The notes under the pieces are model-generated. The model saw nothing but the letters and a program-made list of their open reading frames with translations, was not told the origin of the DNA and searched no databases. A program made the position numbers and the translations under genes. From Thermoplasmata archaeon (GTDB lineage Archaea; Thermoplasmatota; Thermoplasmata; Sysuiplasmatales; Sysuiplasmataceae): 64,000 bases of DNA. The stretch's first letter is position 1. Every line of letters starts with the position of its first letter. The stretch spans positions 1-64,000 of the forward strand of contig JAJZXY010000009.1 in assembly GCA_021806165.1 (NCBI GenBank). The letters are read 5' to 3'. This document shows, in pieces, positions 1-7,438 of the stretch.

Positions 1-112
1 TGACGTAGAGAACTGCGGCAAGAACGACTGTTATTGCAACCATCAATATGGTGGCAATGACAGGCGAAACTGCGCTGTCCTTACGCCTCTTGGCAAATTT
101 CTTGCTTATCAT
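1..112 (-). CDS. Archaeal type IV pilin-like protein (partial)
   Basis: Only the first 37 codons are in the window; the gene continues past base 1. The start ATG is at 110-112 on the minus strand. The N-terminus is Lys/Arg-rich (MISKKFAKRRKDSAVSPVIA) and runs straight into about 20 hydrophobic residues. The SPVIA motif followed by a hydrophobic helix is the hallmark of archaeal pilin N-termini (the Pilin_N/DUF1628 type), which are processed by a prepilin peptidase and assembled into surface filaments. The rest of the protein is not visible, so which pilus or archaellum-like structure it belongs to cannot be said. Confidence 0.65.
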   Translation of the reverse strand, partial: MISKKFAKRRKDSAVSPVIATILMVAITVVLAAVLYV

Positions 113-261
113 TCGTTTTCAGTCCTGTGGCTTTTGGCCACGAGGAATTCAGTTTCACTTCGTTTTTATAAGACAAACGGAACAAAATGTTCAATTTGAT
201 ACTATGAAGTCCCCTGGCTGAATTCAACAGGCAGGAAAGAAGGTGTGCAAAACCTCCGTGG

Positions 262-350
262 CGCCCTGGCCGGGATTTGAACCCGAGTCCCAAGCTATCT
301 GTTTCATGGAAACGACAGGCTTGGATGATAGGCCACTACACTACCAGGGC
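262..350 (-). tRNA. tRNA-Asp(GTC) with a 16-nt intron
   Basis: Read on the minus strand, a complete cloverleaf can be drawn: 7-bp acceptor stem (GCCCTGG/CCAGGGC), D arm, T arm with loop TTCAAAT, and discriminator G73, which is typical of Asp. The anticodon GTC is at 314-316. The anticodon stem CAAGC/GCTTG closes only if a 16-nt insertion (297-312) is removed between positions 37 and 38, the canonical archaeal intron site recognised by the splicing endonuclease. The intron contains a short self-complementary GTTTC/GAAAC hairpin. No CCA is encoded after the discriminator. Confidence 0.9.
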
Positions 351-401
351 TATATTCTGAGACCAAAACGACTTAGGATATCTAATTTGCGCACCGCTCT
401 A

Positions 402-788
402 CTACTTGTTGGTCAGTATTTTGATGATGGCATCGGCAGGCTGGCCGTCCGTCTGCATAAGTGCCTGTCTCGCCTGGTCGGGGGTGCATCCTGTCTGGCT
501 GACGACAAGGTCGACGTCCTCCTGCGATATTACGGGGCCGGAGGGCCGGGATGCAGCGCCACCTCCCTGCGTCGTGCCTTCGTAGATGGTCGGCTCCCCG
601 GTTACCTGGTAAATCTGCTGTCCTGACACCTTCACCATGACAACCGCGGGATTGACGAACCTGTACTCCTTTGATTTGGTCCGTATTATGACTTCGGTGG
701 CGTCGTCTATCTCCTCTGTCTGCATCCCCATCCTTTTCATTGCTAGGCGCATCTGCCTTGGATCCATTCTTCCCATTCCGGGTATCAT
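402..788 (-). CDS. nac: Nascent polypeptide-associated complex protein (archaeal NAC)
   Basis: This is the archaeal NAC homologue, which binds the ribosome near the exit tunnel and contacts emerging polypeptides. The 128-residue protein has the expected order: a basic Met/Arg-rich N-terminus (MIPGMGRMDPRQMRLAMKRM), a NAC beta-barrel domain at about residues 24-72, a Gly/Ser linker, and a UBA domain at about 88-128 (from ISQEDVDLVVSQTG to the end). Length and architecture match archaeal NAC. It lies beside tRNA-Asp on the same strand. A TATA box at 832-839 on the minus strand is well placed to drive it. Confidence 0.93.
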   Translation of the reverse strand: MIPGMGRMDPRQMRLAMKRMGMQTEEIDDATEVIIRTKSKEYRFVNPAVVMVKVSGQQIYQVTGEPTIYEGTTQGGGAASRPSGPVISQEDVDLVVSQTGCTPDQARQALMQTDGQPADAIIKILTNK

Positions 789-831
789 TTGAACTCAGCT
801 CTGGGCGTTACTGCTCATAAATGCATGGTAC

Positions 832-839
832 TTATATAA
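832..839 (-). promoter_or_regulatory. TATA box for the NAC gene
   Basis: The AT-rich block ttatataa reads as an archaeal TATA element on the minus strand. Transcription would begin about 26 bases further on, near 809, leaving a leader of about 20 bases before the NAC start at 788. This is inferred from position and composition only. Confidence 0.45.
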
Positions 840-934
840 TTCCGTTATTGTGCCTTACCTGGCGGGAATGCGTACATCCCCGTTTGCATTAACAAACCGC
901 ACTCACTGCGGTTGCGGGCCATGGTCGGGCCTAT

Positions 935-1642
935 GTGCACATTGGAGTGGGTAAACTGACGGAGAGCAGCTTGAAGATCAGGGGTATTGTCACAGACATC
1001 GACGGAACGCTGACCGGACATGACAGGCGCGTCAGCACCGGAGCCATTGATGCGCTTAGGAAAGTCCACGACAATGGCTACAAAGTGATTCTGGCCACTG
1101 GAAATGTCCTTCCGATAGCTTATGCATTCCACAAGATGATTGGCCTGGATGATGCAATCGTTGCTGAAAACGGCGGCATCCTCTACTACAGGCAGAAGGT
1201 CGAATACCTGAACAACCTGCTGGATGCCCAGCGCGCATATGATTTCCTTAGGAAGCAGATGAAGGTTGAGCGCCTGTTCACAGACAGGTGGCGCTTTACC
1301 GAAATAGCGCTTGAACCCGGGCCTGACATCGACCTAGTAAGGCGGCTGCTAAGGGACTTTGAAGTGAACGTGGAGGACAGCGGTTTTGCCATACACATTG
1401 AGGGAAGGAGCTACAACAAGTTCACCGCCCTTCAGCGTGCATGCGGTCTGATGGGCATCGATGTGAAGGAACTTGCATCATTCGGCGACGGCGCGAATGA
1501 TATCCAGATGCTCGCCGGTTGCGGAGCCGGCATTGCCGTTGGCAATGCGACAGAAGAGGCAAAGGGGGTAGCCACGCACACCACTGAAAAAAAGTTCGGC
1601 GAAGGTCTGGTAGAGGGGCTTGAGTGGCTGGGGATCCTCTGA
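935..1642 (+). CDS. Phosphoglycolate phosphatase, archaeal HAD type
   Basis: This HAD-superfamily hydrolase resembles the archaeal phosphoglycolate phosphatases that remove 2-phosphoglycolate. Motif I DIDGTLT is at about residues 21-27, with Asp21 the expected nucleophile and Asp23 the acid/base. The motif II Thr is in ATGN (about 54-57), a Lys for motif III lies near 162, and motif IV GDGANDI is at 184-190. The cap sits between motifs II and III, as in the Cof-like/TA0175 group. The ATG at 935 gives a 12-residue extension before the usual N-terminus. A TTG at 971 preceded by GGAG fits family alignments better and may be the true start. Confidence 0.85.
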   Translation: MHIGVGKLTESSLKIRGIVTDIDGTLTGHDRRVSTGAIDALRKVHDNGYKVILATGNVLPIAYAFHKMIGLDDAIVAENGGILYYRQKVEYLNNLLDAQRAYDFLRKQMKVERLFTDRWRFTEIALEPGPDIDLVRRLLRDFEVNVEDSGFAIHIEGRSYNKFTALQRACGLMGIDVKELASFGDGANDIQMLAGCGAGIAVGNATEEAKGVATHTTEKKFGEGLVEGLEWLGIL

Positions 1643-1653
1643 AACTCCTTCAT

Positions 1654-1800
1654 TCAGCTGATTCTGCGACCCCTGCTGCATGATGCGCAGAAAGGGCTTC
1701 CCTCAGAGAAATGCCTGCTGCAGGTGGGCATGCCGCACATGGGGCATGTGCGAAAGGCAATTGAACCGCAGACATGGCACATTCCGGCGGCAGCTGACAT
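1654..1800 (-). CDS. Tiny Cys-rich zinc-finger protein (48 aa)
   Basis: A 48-residue reading frame fills most of the gap between two larger genes. It carries four closely spaced Cys pairs or Cys/His groups: CHVC near residues 8-11, CPMC near 19-22, C with H near 27-30, and CASC near 38-41, then a short basic tail ending RGRRIS. The spacing suggests a cross-braced two-zinc fold such as HIT-type or B-box-like fingers. Eight regularly spaced Cys/His in so short a frame are hard to explain by chance. The second ATG, at 1782, would give a protein starting MCHVCGS. Function is unknown; nucleic-acid or protein binding is a guess. Confidence 0.6.
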   Translation of the reverse strand: MSAAAGMCHVCGSIAFRTCPMCGMPTCSRHFSEGSPFCASCSRGRRIS

Positions 1801-1842
1801 ACATGTAGCGGTAGGTGCCTGCGGATATAAGGATTGAACGCT

Positions 1843-2340
1843 TCAGGCAAGAAGCCTCTTGGCTGTGGCTTCATCCATGTCTATCGCCTTAAGGGCGTAT
1901 TTCAGCGCCTTCTTCTGTATGATCTCCCGCGTCTTGTCATCCAGGAACTTCTCCATGAACACGGGTGCCTTCTTGGCATACTCGGCTGCAAATTCAGAAT
2001 AGAATTCAGAGGATGAGTCGGGGTCCAGTTCGGCCGCCTTGTTGTAGGCCGCCTCAGCATCATTGAACCTGCCGTTCTCCGAACAGAAAAAGCCAAGGGA
2101 TGACTGGTAGTATGCATTTGAAGGATCGCCCTCGATTGCCTTCTTGTAGAGAACTATGATATCGTCAACCGGAACCTGCGGAAGAGCTATGGATGCTTCC
2201 GCCTTCCAGAAATAGGCATCTGCGTTGGAGGGCTCGGCCTTGATGACCCTGTTGAACCTCTTTACCGCCTCTTCGGGCTTTCCATCATTGAGGAGCTGCA
2301 TCCCCTCTTCCATGTCGCGTGCTATCTGATCACTAGCCAT
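1843..2340 (-). CDS. TPR-repeat protein
   Basis: The 165-residue protein consists of tetratricopeptide repeats. Clear units run from the N-terminus (EEGMQLLNDGKPEEAVKRFN), through DAYFWKAEASIALPQ, to SSLGFFCSENGRFNDAEAAY and AELDPDSSSEFYSEFA, with a helical tail at about 130-165. There is no signal peptide or membrane segment, so a cytoplasmic scaffold is likely. The ATG at 2340 is preferred over a GTG three codons upstream. The gene is divergent from rnhB, with an AT-rich stretch (about 2395-2415) between them that could serve both promoters. The partner is not indicated by the context. Confidence 0.75.
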   Translation of the reverse strand: MASDQIARDMEEGMQLLNDGKPEEAVKRFNRVIKAEPSNADAYFWKAEASIALPQVPVDDIIVLYKKAIEGDPSNAYYQSSLGFFCSENGRFNDAEAAYNKAAELDPDSSSEFYSEFAAEYAKKAPVFMEKFLDDKTREIIQKKALKYALKAIDMDEATAKRLLA

Positions 2341-2468
2341 ATGAACCACGGGTGTCAGCGCGAATGCCGCTGTACTGATAGTGCATTACTGCAACTAAAT
2401 CTTAAATGTTATCACCTGCCTCCCTTCGCCCGGCGGCAGCGTGATAGTTTCAATATCATGCCGCGCCA

Positions 2469-3128
2469 TTGCCTCCTGTGCACAATGATTCGACTGTCGG
2501 CCTGGATGAGGCCGGTCGCGGTCCGATGCTGGGTCCGATGGTTATATGCGGTGTATTTGGCGATTCCAGCAGTCTGTCGAAGCTCGGGGTAAGGGATTCG
2601 AAGCAGCTTACTCCTGCAAAGAGGACGGAGCTTTCACTCAGAATCAGGGAGGAGTATGAATGGAAGTCATATGTGATTTCGCCCGGGGAGATAGATGCGG
2701 CAGTGCTGAAGGGTGGACTCAATGATCTCGAGGCGGTGTATTTTGCAAGGATCATTTCTGAAATGGGGCATGAGCGGGCGGTTGTAGACTGCGCAGATGT
2801 AAACGAAAGGAGGTTCGCTGAAAAGATCGGCTCCCTCTCATCCTGCCCCGGCGTCGACGCCAGGCACAGGGCAGATGTCATGTTCCCTCAGGTGTCTGCC
2901 GCGTCTATTGTTGCCAAGGTCGAGCGCGACTCCATAATCGCAAAGCTTCAGGAGGAGGCCGGGGAGGCGATAGGCTCGGGCTATCCTTCAGACCCCGTGA
3001 CAGTAGATTTCCTGCGAAAGCACTACGCCAGAAGCGGTGATTTGCCACCATTTGTCAGGAGGAGCTGGGAACCTGTCCGCAGGCTCCTGTCAATCAGTAA
3101 AATTAAAAACCTCGACGATTTCAGGTAG
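2469..3128 (+). CDS. rnhB: Ribonuclease HII
   Basis: RNase HII cleaves RNA in RNA/DNA hybrids and removes misincorporated ribonucleotides. The signature GLDEAGRGPMLGPMV starts at residue 11, giving the catalytic pair Asp13-Glu14. A third acidic residue is in VVDCADVN (about 107), and a fourth is in the conserved block SAASIVAKVERD (about 143-154). Its 219 residues are a normal length. The start is a TTG at 2469; a GTG three codons later is possible. The next gene begins four bases after the stop, so the two are probably co-transcribed. Confidence 0.93.
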   Translation: MPPVHNDSTVGLDEAGRGPMLGPMVICGVFGDSSSLSKLGVRDSKQLTPAKRTELSLRIREEYEWKSYVISPGEIDAAVLKGGLNDLEAVYFARIISEMGHERAVVDCADVNERRFAEKIGSLSSCPGVDARHRADVMFPQVSAASIVAKVERDSIIAKLQEEAGEAIGSGYPSDPVTVDFLRKHYARSGDLPPFVRRSWEPVRRLLSISKIKNLDDFR

Positions 3129-3132
3129 TCCA

Positions 3133-3465
3133 ATGATTGAGGAGCTGATTAATGGGGCCATAGCGAAATTCAACGCCCGCGTTGAGAGCGACGCTGTGCT
3201 CCAGAGGGAGCTCGACGGCATGAAGCGGACCGTCCAGGTCGAGCTCAAGGACGGGAGAAGCTTCTGCTTCAGCCTCCAGGACAACAGGATGGGCGATTTC
3301 CATGAGGGGAGGCTTGAGAACCCTGACATCAAGATAGTTTCGGATGAGGCAACGCTCTCAGGTCTGCTCACAGGGACCGTAAGGCCCATGAAGGCCTGGG
3401 CCACCAAGAAGGTCCAGTTCAAGGCTTCGCTTGAGGACCTGATGAGGATCAGGAAATTCTTCTGA
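3133..3465 (+). CDS. SCP2 sterol-binding-like small protein
   Basis: This 110-residue protein has the layout of a stand-alone SCP2 domain: an amphipathic N-terminal helix, the strands QVELKDGRSFCFSLQDNRM, the segment NPDIKIVSDEATLSGLLTG, and a C-terminal KVQFKASLEDLMRIRKFF. SCP2 domains bind lipids or hydrophobic ligands in a tunnel. The start ATG is four bases after the rnhB stop, so translation is probably coupled. No partner enzyme is fused. The ligand cannot be told from the sequence. Confidence 0.7.
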   Translation: MIEELINGAIAKFNARVESDAVLQRELDGMKRTVQVELKDGRSFCFSLQDNRMGDFHEGRLENPDIKIVSDEATLSGLLTGTVRPMKAWATKKVQFKASLEDLMRIRKFF

Positions 3466-3516
3466 GCAGTGAAAAGTTTATTATGCTAACAGGTGTAACG
3501 CCACCACACACCACGC

Positions 3517-3608
3517 AGCGGGGTGGGGTAGCCAGGATATCCCGTCGGGCTCATAATGTCCAATGGGTCACCCGAAGAACGATCGTTCAAATCGATCCCC
3601 CGCTACCA
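3517..3608 (+). tRNA. Initiator tRNA-Met(CAT) with a 14-nt intron
   Basis: The sequence folds as an archaeal initiator tRNA: A1-U72 at the acceptor end, acceptor AGCGGGG/CCCCGCT, anticodon CAT at 3552-3554 in loop CTCATAA, an anticodon stem with a GGG:CCC run, and T loop TTCAAAT. The stem closes only after removing 14 nt (3556-3569) between positions 37 and 38. The CCA end (3606-3608) is encoded, unlike in the other two tRNAs here. A TATA-like tttattat at about 3477-3484 lies about 36 bases upstream. Confidence 0.92.
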
Positions 3609-3644
3609 CATTTTCGGGAAGGTTGAGAGCAGGCTGACAAACGT

Positions 3645-3652
3645 TTTATAGA
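3645..3652 (+). promoter_or_regulatory. TATA box, leaderless promoter
   Basis: The block ttttatag sits about 27 bases before the ATG at 3676. In archaea that is the distance from TATA box to transcription start, so the mRNA probably starts at or next to the start codon. Confidence 0.5.
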
Positions 3653-3675
3653 GAGTCGTTTTTGGAAGTCAGGAA

Positions 3676-3894
3676 ATGGAAAAGTCCAATCTCTGCGTCA
3701 AATGCATAAACTGGGATCACAGGCCCGAAGGGGCGCCAGGGGAACGGATGGGCTATTGCATAGCAAGGCACAGGATTGTCAGCCCACACCTCGAATGCGA
3801 ATACTATCAGCTCAGAACCGCGGACCGCGTCGCAACCCTAAACAACAGGCTCTACGGGCAGATAGACGATTCCATGGAAGAGATGGACTTCTGA
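3676..3894 (+). CDS. Small Cys-containing conserved protein (72 aa)
   Basis: The protein has an N-terminal CVKC (about residues 7-10) followed by further Cys residues in GYCIARH and LECEYYQL. The likely C-x2-C/C/C set could hold a metal ion. The rest is hydrophilic with an acidic tail (DSMEEMDF), and there is no membrane segment. The start is supported by a TATA box 27 bases upstream. I do not recognise a named family. The metal-binding guess rests only on the four cysteines. Confidence 0.6.
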   Translation: MEKSNLCVKCINWDHRPEGAPGERMGYCIARHRIVSPHLECEYYQLRTADRVATLNNRLYGQIDDSMEEMDF

Positions 3895-3927
3895 GCAGAA
3901 AAATTCTATAATCTCCATGCATAATCA

Positions 3928-4506
3928 ATGCCGGCCGGACCGGGGGGTCCTGTGGAGCATGTCAGTGAGGGCAGACGTAATTGTCGTGTGGAATCGATCA
4001 GGGGGGAGGAGCCTCTGAGCGGCAGGAGCAGGAATATCATAATGATAGTTGTAGTCGCTTCCCTTATCGCTATCAACGTCTACACAGTCGAAACATTCTC
4101 GCTGAAATCGTCAACCCCGATACCAGGTTATCCCTCTGTCTCGTTGGCCTACAGCGGAGGTCAGATGATGATACTGATAAGGGGGGCACTCGGTCCGTAT
4201 ATCTACAATAACATAACAATCAACGGGTCATATGTCAGCTTGACCGGAGGTTCGTTGCCCTTCCGGAATTATACATCAAACGCAATCTACCTTGCAATCA
4301 GCCTGCCTGCCAGGAATGCAACCTTCAACTCCACAGCTCTCGACCTTGCAAACCACGAGGTCTACTACTTCAATGCGACGGTCTCTGTCAATCTCTCTGC
4401 GCGGTCTACGGACACCGTGTACAGTTTCAGCGGCGGGGAGACAAACTCGGTGGTTCTCGGCACGAGTCCACTGGAGAGTCCTATGGAGGGTTACAGCTAT
4501 GCCTAA
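3928..4506 (+). CDS. Membrane-anchored extracellular protein
   Basis: The 192-residue protein has a hydrophilic N-terminus of about 35 residues and one membrane helix (NIIMIVVVASLIAINVYTV, about 37-55). The Ser/Thr/Asn-rich beta-type outer domain has at least six N-x-S/T sequons, as expected of a glycosylated archaeal surface protein. A TATA-like ttctataat at about 3903-3911 suggests a leaderless start at the ATG at 3928. Its last bases overlap the start of the next gene by 8 nt, so the pair is probably translated together and may form one complex. No family is recognised. Confidence 0.65.
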   Translation: MPAGPGGPVEHVSEGRRNCRVESIRGEEPLSGRSRNIIMIVVVASLIAINVYTVETFSLKSSTPIPGYPSVSLAYSGGQMMILIRGALGPYIYNNITINGSYVSLTGGSLPFRNYTSNAIYLAISLPARNATFNSTALDLANHEVYYFNATVSVNLSARSTDTVYSFSGGETNSVVLGTSPLESPMEGYSYA

Positions 4507-4807
4507 AATATCATTGGGAGCAGCTTCGTGGATAGCGGTGGTTGTCATTCTTGCAGTATCGGAGATACTCCAGGTAACTGGGATTGTAAAGGTTACCAAC
4601 ATAGTTGCCAACTTCTATCTTTTCATGTTCTCCCTGGTGATTATTTCGGTGCTCGCGGTCGTTGGTGCCATCTTCCTGGGCATTACCATAGCGCACAGGA
4701 TTCTCGAGAGCAAGGATTTCACCCCTTTCGAGGAGGAGATGCTTTCGATGAAGGAGCAGGTAAACAGGATTGAGAAGATGCTTGACGAGCAGAGCAGGGT
4801 GAAGTGA
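4499..4807 (+). CDS. Two-helix membrane protein with coiled-coil tail
   Basis: The 102-residue protein starts MPKISLGAASW inside the end of the preceding gene (8-nt overlap). It has two hydrophobic segments (about residues 9-28 and 38-66) and then a charged helical tail (EEEMLSMKEQVNRIEKMLDE) that looks like a short coiled coil. The longer frame upstream is a shadow of the preceding gene. With its neighbour it makes a small two-gene membrane operon of unknown role: an outside-facing sugar-coated domain and an inside-facing coiled coil. Confidence 0.65.
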   Translation: MPKISLGAASWIAVVVILAVSEILQVTGIVKVTNIVANFYLFMFSLVIISVLAVVGAIFLGITIAHRILESKDFTPFEEEMLSMKEQVNRIEKMLDEQSRVK

Positions 4808-4808
4808 C

Positions 4809-5789
4809 TCAGGCAAGCCTTTCAGGGCACGCTTCCCTTCTTGAGCAGCCGGCGCACTTCCCTGCCCTCCTGTGGTTGCGGTGCGCAGCGCCTGCCTCTA
4901 TGCATGCCTTCATTTCCCCGGCCTTTGAGACCAGCAGCCTTTCGAGATCGTCGTCAAAGTCTATCGCATGCTTTTCGCTGCCGTAGTAGATGTATCCAAA
5001 ATCTGGCCTTGTGCCGTAATTGTCCTCCACAAGCCTGCAGTAGGCGGAGAGCTGCATGATGTGTGAGAAGAGCGGCCCCGCAGGCTTCCTGCCCGACTTG
5101 AACTCGCACGGTATGATCTTTCCATCCTCCTCGACTATGAAGTCAGGCTTTCCTGAAAACAAGCCATCAGAAGAATAGAGAACAGGGTGCTCGTCATCGC
5201 CTACGTACACCACCTTCCCCTCGACCTTCCTCGCCCTCGATATCTCGGCTGCACTGCGCTCCGCGGTGATTGTAAAGTGGAGATATATGCTCGCGCCAAT
5301 GAGCCAAATGAGCGAAACACTTTCAATTGCATGAGCCAGATACGTGTTGACCTGCAGCGTGCTGATTGAAATGAGTGCAAACAGGACCGCCGCAACAGCC
5401 ATATAGATTACCCAGCGCTCCCCGGCACTTCCCCACCTGAACTGCCTTCCTGCAAGGTAGAGTAGCGACACCGCAATGATCAGCCAGAGGACGGCGAGTA
5501 TGAGAAGCAGCCTTGAAACAACGAGCTTCCCGTTGAAATCCAGCAGGGAGACGCCGAGTACGGCAAGGAAGGTGGAGATGAGTGCATAGTACATTATCAT
5601 CCTGCTGTAGAGGGCGGCATTGTGCTTGTTCTGCGAAAATGCAGTCAGGTCGCTGTTCAGCTCCAGGTGCCTTCCGGTGCCAGCGGCGGTCACGGGACTC
5701 GCCCCGTCGCCCCTGACTCCAAGCCACCAGCTGAGCGGACAGTAGGAGAACTTCTCCACATCACCGGCTGAAAAGGGCGGGGCGTTCAT
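4809..5789 (-). CDS. Cas4/RecB-like Fe-S nuclease with four inserted membrane helices
   Basis: The 326-residue protein has Cas4-family landmarks: an N-terminal FSYCPLSWWL with Cys17, G-x3-H (His41), the PD-(D/E)xK core with Asp216 (GKPDF) and E229-x-K231 (CEFKSG), then Q246/Y250, and C-terminal Cys312, Cys315 and Cys321 (CAGCSRREACP). These are the expected four Cys ligands of a 4Fe-4S cluster. Between His41 and Asp216 lies an extra stretch of about 120 residues with four hydrophobic helices (about 65-84, 90-112, 128-146, 155-175). Ordinary Cas4 is soluble and about 170-220 residues. No cas genes or repeats are nearby. It precedes no recognisable partner except the TPD nuclease-like gene just upstream on the same strand. 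The domain call is firm; the role is unknown. Confidence 0.8.
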   Translation of the reverse strand: MNAPPFSAGDVEKFSYCPLSWWLGVRGDGASPVTAAGTGRHLELNSDLTAFSQNKHNAALYSRMIMYYALISTFLAVLGVSLLDFNGKLVVSRLLLILAVLWLIIAVSLLYLAGRQFRWGSAGERWVIYMAVAAVLFALISISTLQVNTYLAHAIESVSLIWLIGASIYLHFTITAERSAAEISRARKVEGKVVYVGDDEHPVLYSSDGLFSGKPDFIVEEDGKIIPCEFKSGRKPAGPLFSHIMQLSAYCRLVEDNYGTRPDFGYIYYGSEKHAIDFDDDLERLLVSKAGEMKACIEAGAAHRNHRRAGKCAGCSRREACPERLA

Positions 5790-5835
5790 CCCGTGATTCT
5801 CGCCCTTGTCGGTTAAATAACGTTCTGTCTGCTTC

Positions 5836-6618
5836 TCACGGGCTGCCTTTGCCGTTCGAGCTCAGTGTTTCCTCAAGCCTGTCCAGGACATTGCTGTCGC
5901 CTATAATCACACGGCCGTCCCCCCTGATGTCATCAATGATGCCGAACCAGTACAGGACAAGCCCGTCGCCGAACAGGTCCACATACTGGTGGAACTGCTT
6001 CCTGTTGTTCCTCCTGATCTCAATGTCATCTCCGAATGATGCCTTCGAGTCAATCCATTTGATCTTGAGCCCTTCAAAGCCGACAGGCTCATCCAGGAGG
6101 AAATCCGGCGTCTTGGGGAACTTTCCGCGAAGATCCTTCTCAGTCTGGAATGTTATGCCGTGGTCAACGAGCCATTTCGACAGCTTCTCCTCGCCGAGTA
6201 TCCCCCTCTCCTTCTGCACCTGCGAACCCTCCGGGGAATAGAGTATGTCCGCCTTCCTGATCCCCTCCATCTCGCTCCTCAGCCTTCTGTCGTTGACGGT
6301 TTCGGGCTCCCTCACCATCTTCCAGAATTTCTTCCTGCCTATGCCGCTCTGGTTGCTGAGTATGAGTCCCAGCAGTATGGGTGGAAAGTTGAGTCTCCTG
6401 GCAATCTTGACCATTGACTCCCCCTTCTGCCATCTCCTCAGGAGCGAAGGCGCCATTTCCACTATCTGGTAATAGTCTTTTGTGGCGTAGCGGACAGTCT
6501 TCTGCGTATAGACGACAAGCATGAGCTCTTCGGGAAGGCCAGTCCGCTCCGCCTCCCTCTTGATGTCCTCCGGCCGCTTCAGCGAATAGTATATGTCTGA
6601 GTATGTTTCTCTCTTCAT
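5836..6618 (-). CDS. TPD-motif nuclease-like protein (CDIN1/C15orf41 family)
   Basis: The 260-residue protein has an N-terminal helical part with HTH-like segments (IARRLNFPPILLGLILSN, about 73-90). The C-terminal domain carries the TPD signature: GEEKL near 142-146, KTPDF at 169-173 (Thr170, Pro171, Asp172) and WIDSKASFGD at 188-197. This is the archaeal homologue of human CDIN1, a protein linked to congenital dyserythropoietic anaemia and predicted to have a restriction-endonuclease-like fold. Asp172 and D190-x-K192 fit that active site. It lies 46 bases upstream of the Cas4-like gene, same strand, so the two may share a transcript. Confidence 0.8.
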   Translation of the reverse strand: MKRETYSDIYYSLKRPEDIKREAERTGLPEELMLVVYTQKTVRYATKDYYQIVEMAPSLLRRWQKGESMVKIARRLNFPPILLGLILSNQSGIGRKKFWKMVREPETVNDRRLRSEMEGIRKADILYSPEGSQVQKERGILGEEKLSKWLVDHGITFQTEKDLRGKFPKTPDFLLDEPVGFEGLKIKWIDSKASFGDDIEIRRNNRKQFHQYVDLFGDGLVLYWFGIIDDIRGDGRVIIGDSNVLDRLEETLSSNGKGSP

Positions 6619-6766
6619 TTCAATTCAAATTCCCTTGTTCTGAACCCACCCTTGCATGCAGGGTCCGGACTTTCATACTGCAAATAAAATTAGATAGTAA
6701 TATATATCGATTCTTTAATTTGATTCCAGCGGCAGTGGTTCTGCCCGCTAGGGAAGGGATGATTGT
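6619..6766. promoter_or_regulatory. Divergent promoter region
   Basis: The 148 bases between two head-to-head genes hold an AT-rich core at about 6680-6720 with overlapping TATA-like blocks (tatatatcg at about 6701 for the plus strand, attttatttg at 6681-6690 read on the minus strand). Both neighbours are probably driven from here. No operator-like palindrome was seen. Confidence 0.4.
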
Positions 6767-7438
6767 ATGACTCAGCTGAATCTTTTCACGTCCGAGGATA
6801 TACCGCCTTGGCTGCCGCCGCAGGCAAAGGAGGCCAGGAGCCATGTATTCTGGGCGCAGATAGTGGCGTTCATTGAGATACCTGTTTCAGTATTTCTGAC
6901 GGTGCTGTTGCTCTATTACTATTTCAAGTACTCGGCACCCTCCTACATACTGATCAACCCCAATTCAGGAACGCTCGCAGGCGCGTTCTTCGCATTTGCC
7001 ATGTATTTCGTGGCAGTGGTGGTTGTATCTGTCCTTGAGGTTGTATTCATACGCGTTCATATTTCAAACCAGATAGACAGCGGCAAGTTCGTTGCCGCCG
7101 AGGAGAGGGCAGTCCTCTGGGGCGTGCTCTCCATACTCTTCGGACTTATCCCCGGCATAATGCTTGTCGCCTCCGCTGTCAGCCTCAGGGATCTCAACAA
7201 GCATGCGACATCCGTCAGGGAGATGCCGCAGGAGGTCCAGAAGGAGCAGCAGCCGCAGAAGCAGCCTGAGCCCGCCCCCGCAGTTCCTCCGCCGAATTCT
7301 CCTCCGCCGAGGCAGCAGCAGTTCTCAGTTCCTGCTGCATCGAAGCAGCACCCGGACATGGTGAAATGCAAGAAGTGCAACGCCTCCTACCCTGCATTCA
7401 TGCACTCATGCCCTAACTGCAACGAACCTAAGAACTAA
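6767..7438 (+). CDS. Membrane protein with C-terminal zinc ribbon
   Basis: The 223-residue protein has three hydrophobic segments (about residues 28-52, 68-92 and 119-137), a long Pro/Gln-rich linker (about 155-190), and a C-terminal zinc ribbon CKKC...CPNC. The layout (membrane part, flexible linker, single zinc ribbon) is common in archaeal proteins of unknown function. The stop overlaps by four bases the end of the convergent UPF0248 gene. The ATG at 6767 follows the AT-rich divergent promoter region by about 50 bases. Function is unknown. Confidence 0.7.
   Translation: MTQLNLFTSEDIPPWLPPQAKEARSHVFWAQIVAFIEIPVSVFLTVLLLYYYFKYSAPSYILINPNSGTLAGAFFAFAMYFVAVVVVSVLEVVFIRVHISNQIDSGKFVAAEERAVLWGVLSILFGLIPGIMLVASAVSLRDLNKHATSVREMPQEVQKEQQPQKQPEPAPAVPPPNSPPPRQQQFSVPAASKQHPDMVKCKKCNASYPAFMHSCPNCNEPKN

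Noticed and set aside
4809-6618. A CRISPR-Cas locus around the Cas4-like gene
   Set aside because: No direct-repeat array and no Cas1, Cas2 or effector gene could be found anywhere in the window.
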